Source: Pratylenchus scribneri (Eukaryota; Nematoda; Chromadorea; Rhabditida; Pratylenchidae). From it: a DNA stretch of 64,000 nucleotides. Below are positions 60,401 through 64,000 of the stretch, one piece after another. The position numbers and the translations under genes are program-made. The DNA lies in the NCBI GenBank assembly GCA_030063045.1, contig JAQSEB010000050.1, positions 930,001-994,000 of the forward strand, written 5' to 3'. Position 1 is the stretch's first letter; the number at the start of each line of letters is the position of its first letter. A model generated the notes under the pieces. That model searched no databases and was not told where the DNA came from. It was given only the letters and a program-made list of their open reading frames with translations.

Positions 60401-63400
60401 TGCCCCAAACAAATAATTCCGCCTGTTTTGTTTGCCCCAAACAAATAATTCCGCCTGTTTTGTTTGCCCCAAACAAAATAATTCCGCCTGTTTTATTTGC
60501 CCCAAACAAATAATTCCGCCTGTTTTGTTTGCCCCAAACAAATAATTCCGCCTGTTTTGTTTGCCCCAAACAAAATAATTCCGCCTGTTTTATTTGCCCC
60601 AAACAAATAATTCCGCCTGTTTTGTTTGCCCCAAACAAATAATTCCGCCTGTTTTGTTTGCCCCAAACAAATAATTCCGCCTGTTTTATTTGCCCCAAAC
60701 AAATAATTCCGCCTGTTTTACTTGCCCCAAATAAATATTTCCGATTGTTTCTCTAACAAATTAATTCCTTCTATTTGCCCAATCAAATTAATTGCCTTTT
60801 TCGAACATTACTTATTTGAAATTAAAAACACAAAGTAAAATAAATTTTGGAGAACATTTTCTGTATGATATAAACTCACTTCTCTTATTAAATTTAATCC
60901 CATTTTTTCATTTTTTTTTCCATTTTTTAAAGAAGTACAAAATTTTTAATTTGTTGTTAACCACCTTTAAATAAAGCCTCCCATCCAAAGAGGGCTGCCC
61001 TTAATGAATTTGATTAGTTGTTTTTCATATTGTCGTTCTTTACAGATTAAAATCACAATCACTCGGGCCAATGGCGAACCGAATGTGGTAGAATTGTCCG
61101 GACGAATTGACACGGACGAGGCTGCCGAAGAGGAGGAACAGGAAAGGGAGGAAAGGAATCAAGAGGAACAAGAGAATGGGCTGGAATGCCCTGCGGCCAT
61201 GTGCCCCTTGCAACGGGTTTGGCCATATTTAGTGCGAATATTCCATCAAATTCTGAATGATGTGGAGGACCGGAAAACACTTCCATTCTATGTTGGCATT
61301 TTCCCTCATTTTTAAAAAATTTTTTTGACATTTTCAGTTGAGTTTGGTGTTCATCGGCGATTTATTCTTCAATGGCCCAGAGAATGCACCAAAGTTGAGT
61401 GCCCGTTCGTTGGATGCCATCCAAACCCTCTCTTCAATTCAACGCATCAAATGCGTCCGCTTTCGTGCCGACCAAGACCAAATCTATTCGCTCAATTTGG
61501 ACCAATGTTTTCCAAGTGAATTCCTTTGACATTTCCTCATACCGTATTTTTCCTAATAATGGCCCCTCTCTAATAATAGGCCATTTTGAGGAATTTTATA
61601 TAGAAAAAAGATGAAAAGGTAAATTTTTTGCTTAAGTGTGCCTCGTGAAAAATAGTAGCCTAGGGGCCAATATTAAAAAATACTTTATTTTGATCCAAAT
61701 CAAATCGCACAGATTTTCGCCCCATCAAAATGGCCGATTTTTGTGCCACCAATTTTCCGTTGCCCTCGCCCAAATTGTCATCGTCCGTAGCCGGAGGTGG
61801 CAGTTCCCAGCAACTTTCCCAGAGTTCATCTTCCCCTTCCGAAATTCCGACGGCTGCCACCTCGCTGGGCGGTTCGGCCATAATTGTTCAGCAGGCGGAA
61901 GGCAACGAAATCCAGGTTCAATCGTCAAAGGAGAAACAGCGAGTGGACCGTTCCCCTTCATGTGTGCCCGCATTTGCATTGACAGAAAATAACAACAATG
62001 GCGAATGTGGCCAAAAAGGGGCAGCCTCTCTTTCATCGTCACCTCAACCTGGACAACAACCGTCGCCGCAATCATCCCTTCACGTGGACCGTCATTTGGG
62101 CGGATACAAGTATGGAAATTATGGAGGGACATTAAACCATAATTTAATACCATATTTTTATATTATAAGTCCACTTTCTAGTAGAAATAGCCCAGATTCT
62201 GAAAAATAGAAGTCCATGGGATTCTAATAGAAAAATAGGGCAATGATCAATTAATAAAAAAACCATTTTTTGACACCATTTTTAATAATTTGGGGCCTAT
62301 TTTTACACATCTCAATTGAATCCAAAAAATTTGCAACCATTTTATTCGTGAAGAACAGAGTTTTTTGAATAAGAATACATTTTATTTGAGGTTATTTCCA
62401 TTTAATTTCAATTTTTTATGAATTTTTAAAATTTGTTCCTTATCCCTGGCTTCTATTTCCATTTATTCCCTCAATAATTGCCTCCAGGTCAAATTCACCT
62501 ATCACTTTCCTCCTTCCTTCCCTTTTGCTAAAAAGAAAAGAAGGAAATACGGTAACTAGAACTAGAAGGGAGAAGAAGAATGTCACTATTCACTGGAATA
62601 CGGTATTCAAAAGATTTGTTGTTGCCTGACTGTGAGGGCATAAATGATAGGCCGTTATCCAAATGGATAGAAGAACATTTAATACATACCCCTGCATTTT
62701 TTGTCCCATAGCTCAGCGAGGCAGTGGCCATTTTTGGAAGGCGATATACCATTTTAAAGCTAAAAGTGTCCTCTATAAAGTGGCTTATTTAAATTTAATA
62801 AGATTCCAACTTTAAAAAATGTTACATGTCTTCGAGTATAATTAACCCGAATTTCTGGAGAAAAAGCCGTTTATTTTTCAATTTCTTAAATTTTCACAGA
62901 ATTAGTTAAGCCACTTTTTAGAGGACATTTAGGGCTTTCAATTGACATATCGCCTCCCAAAATTGGTTGCTTCCTTGTTGAGATATGGCCAAAAGAAATG
63001 GCCCAGATACTCAATTTTCTGTTTCGATGAAATTGGGAGAGGGAGAAGGGTGGGGGCTAAAAGCTGGGTCAAAAATAGGATGAGGCATGGCATCGAAAAT
63101 GAAGGTATAGAAAACCGTGTACCAATCTGGCTAAATTCACAATAATTTTACTGACATTTTCCAGGAATCGTGGTCGACGTGTCTCCTTTGGCGTTATCCA
63201 TTCAATTCCATCCCAAGATGGAACATCCGGCCATAGTAGCCCTGGGGCGCATTCACCCTCGCCCTTGTTGATGAGTATTTCCAACAATCGATTTACAATG
63301 GCTTCACCGGAACCACCGGCGGAAGGGGCGGATGAAAAAGACAAAAACGAACAAAATGTACAAAATGGGAATGAAAATGGCGGAGAATCATCGAATAATA

Positions 63401-63468
63401 TTTTGGTGGAAAATATTGTGGATGAAATGTTGCAAAAGGCAATCGATGAAGTTTTGGTGACGGAGTGA
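57403..63468 (+). CDS. Large gene: weakly COR-like segment plus PP1-docking tail; 5' end unresolved
   Basis: Exons 57403-57667, 58361-58672, 59060-59173, 59217-59399, 61046-61291, 61338-61515, 61713-62109, 63165-63468; about 666 residues, phases agree throughout. The segment FPKGTIPEWLFREWIRM, then YEYEWTNGILLRADEL, IKITITRANGEPN and a following WPYLVRIFHQILND recalls the COR part of Roco proteins (large hydrophobic start, W..G..L, beta strand, helix). This is a weak visual match, and no Roc GTPase or LRR was found upstream. The C-terminal third is Ser/Pro/Gln-rich with GRRVSFGV, a classical RVxF protein-phosphatase-1 docking motif, and ends in an amphipathic helix (ENIVDEMLQKAIDEVL). The exon at 57403 needs an upstream exon ending in phase 2 that I could not find. 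Introns hold fold-back elements and satellite array 4. Confidence 0.6.
57745..58047. mobile_element. Fold-back element family 1, copy 14
   Basis: Left TTTTACTCGTAACTCAACAA, GAAGGCGATATATC; right GCCACTTTTTAGAATACA and AGATATGACCAAAAG. It lies in the COR-like gene's intron 57668-58360. Confidence 0.8.
58722..59010. mobile_element. Fold-back element family 2, copy 4
   Basis: Left AAATTAAAGAGCAGACTTTTG, right AAAAGTCTGTTCCTTACTTT, ending TTGTAAATGGCGACAAATTG; the most diverged copy. It lies in the COR-like gene's intron 58673-59059. Confidence 0.8.
59453..60760. repeat. Satellite array 4, composite of two unit types
   Basis: The first ~330 bases use a unit with CATTTTAATTGCACTTG ... TTTGCCCCAAA; the rest uses the array-2 unit (AAATAATTCCGCCTG ... 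TTTGCCCCAAA), with the first type re-appearing at about 60148 and 60247. It lies in the long intron (59400-61045) of the COR-like gene. The sequence just after it (60845-60890, TTTTGGAGAACATTTTCT) matches the flank after array 1. Confidence 0.96.
62697..63000. mobile_element. Fold-back element family 1, copy 15
   Basis: Left TTGTCCCATAGCTCAGCGAG, GAAGGCGATATACC; right GCCACTTTTTAGAGGACA and GAGATATGGCCAAAAG. It lies in the last intron of the COR-like gene. Confidence 0.86.
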
Positions 63469-63641
63469 AAATAGAACGAATGAATAATCAAATCGAATTG
63501 AATTTATATAAAATATATTTTATTCAACACAAAATGAAATAATACAAATTAAAATTTTATAAATGAAAAAAAACGAACAAATTTTTATCCATCCATTGCC
63601 TCTAATTTTGAGCATTCGTAAATTTATTCCTTTTTTGTGTT

Positions 63642-63702
63642 TCATTTGTTGAAGAACAAATAGTAGATCAATGGGACGCCGATGGCCACCAATGCGTAGG
63701 TT
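63642..63702 (-). CDS. Last exon of a minus-strand gene with C-terminal membrane anchor (partial)
   Basis: After a TTTTAAAG acceptor, the minus strand reads TYALVAIGVPLIYYLFFNK and a TGA. This is a single hydrophobic span with a short polar end, typical of a tail-anchored or polytopic protein's last exon. The rest lies beyond the window edge; the preceding intron contains a dispersed repeat. No function assigned. Confidence 0.45.
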
Positions 63703-63789
63703 CTTTAAAAATGGGAAGGGTGAATTGAAATGAAATGGAAATTTTAATCATTTTTGGGCTGTCGAAAATATTAATTTTTCTTCAAAAAT

Positions 63790-64000
63790 AATGTACTTAA
63801 AACGGTTCAAAAGTATATCCTAAACCTATAAACCTTACACCCAATCGATAGATCTCTTCAAGATGCATCATTTGGGCTTGAGGGTTTACCCAATTCTAAC
63901 TTAGTTTTAGCCATTAAACCAAAATAGGTTTAAACCGTTTAATACCCTTTAATTGTTGACCAAACCATTGCAAATTATATACCATTCTATGCCTTTTGAC
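63790..64000 (+). repeat. Dispersed repeat C, copy 4 (runs to window edge)
   Basis: GTATATCCTAAACCTATAAA, TAGGTTTAAACCGTTTAATA, CCCTTTAATTGTTGACCAAA. In the intron of the partial minus-strand gene. Confidence 0.75.

Noticed and set aside
61730..62209. Separate gene starting MADFCATNF
   Set aside because: The same frame joins exactly in phase 1 to the previous exon (61338-61515) and in phase 2 to the next one (63165-63468), so it is treated as an internal exon.

Overview
This is nuclear DNA from a nematode. The window is AT-rich, and its genes are split by very short introns (mostly about 40-60 bases) with GT donors and T-rich TTTTAG or TTTCAG acceptors. The protein set is typical of worms: PUR-alpha (PLP-1), a Tip60-type MYST acetyltransferase, MATH-BTB, an i-type lysozyme, an aldo-keto reductase and Hrs. 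The style (TTGGCC-rich, compact genes alternating with repeat-filled ones) fits a clade IV/tylenchine-like worm, but that placement is a guess. Most exon chains below were joined by hand, and the summed exon lengths keep frame from start to stop.

Layout. 0-14.8 kb is compact: PUR-alpha, MYST acetyltransferase and an SLC22 transporter on +; a MATH-BTB adaptor on -; then a possible NYN-type nuclease and an unknown coiled-coil protein on +. 16-25.4 kb is a large gene for the AICAR transformylase half of ATIC on +. Its introns hold a 27-base satellite, several fold-back elements and, on the opposite strand, a complete five-exon i-type lysozyme gene. 25.4-29.3 kb has two satellite arrays around a small homeobox gene. 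29.3-32.9 kb (-) is an unrecognised type I membrane glycoprotein whose introns carry fold-back elements. 33-52.8 kb is compact again: aldo-keto reductase (-), a Ded1/Vasa-like DEAD-box helicase (-), a Cys-rich membrane protein (+), an ARG1-like J protein (+), Hrs/HGS and MRPL46 (-, same direction), and ribosomal protein eL20 and cytochrome c (+). 52.8-63.5 kb is repeat-laden and carries one long + gene with a weakly COR-like segment and a PP1-docking motif. The right edge cuts a - gene with a C-terminal membrane anchor.

The most unusual content is the repeat population. (1) A tRNA-derived SINE-like family has at least 14 copies, almost all in introns. (2) A ~300-base fold-back (MITE-like) family has 15 copies, all in or beside the large genes and none in the compact ones. 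(3) A second fold-back family has four copies. (4) Four satellite arrays with different unit lengths share one core, TTTGCCCCAAACA, and share flanking sequence. (5) Two unrelated divergent gene pairs share a ~200-base bidirectional upstream region. The ATIC gene has no recognisable IMP-cyclohydrolase domain in this window.
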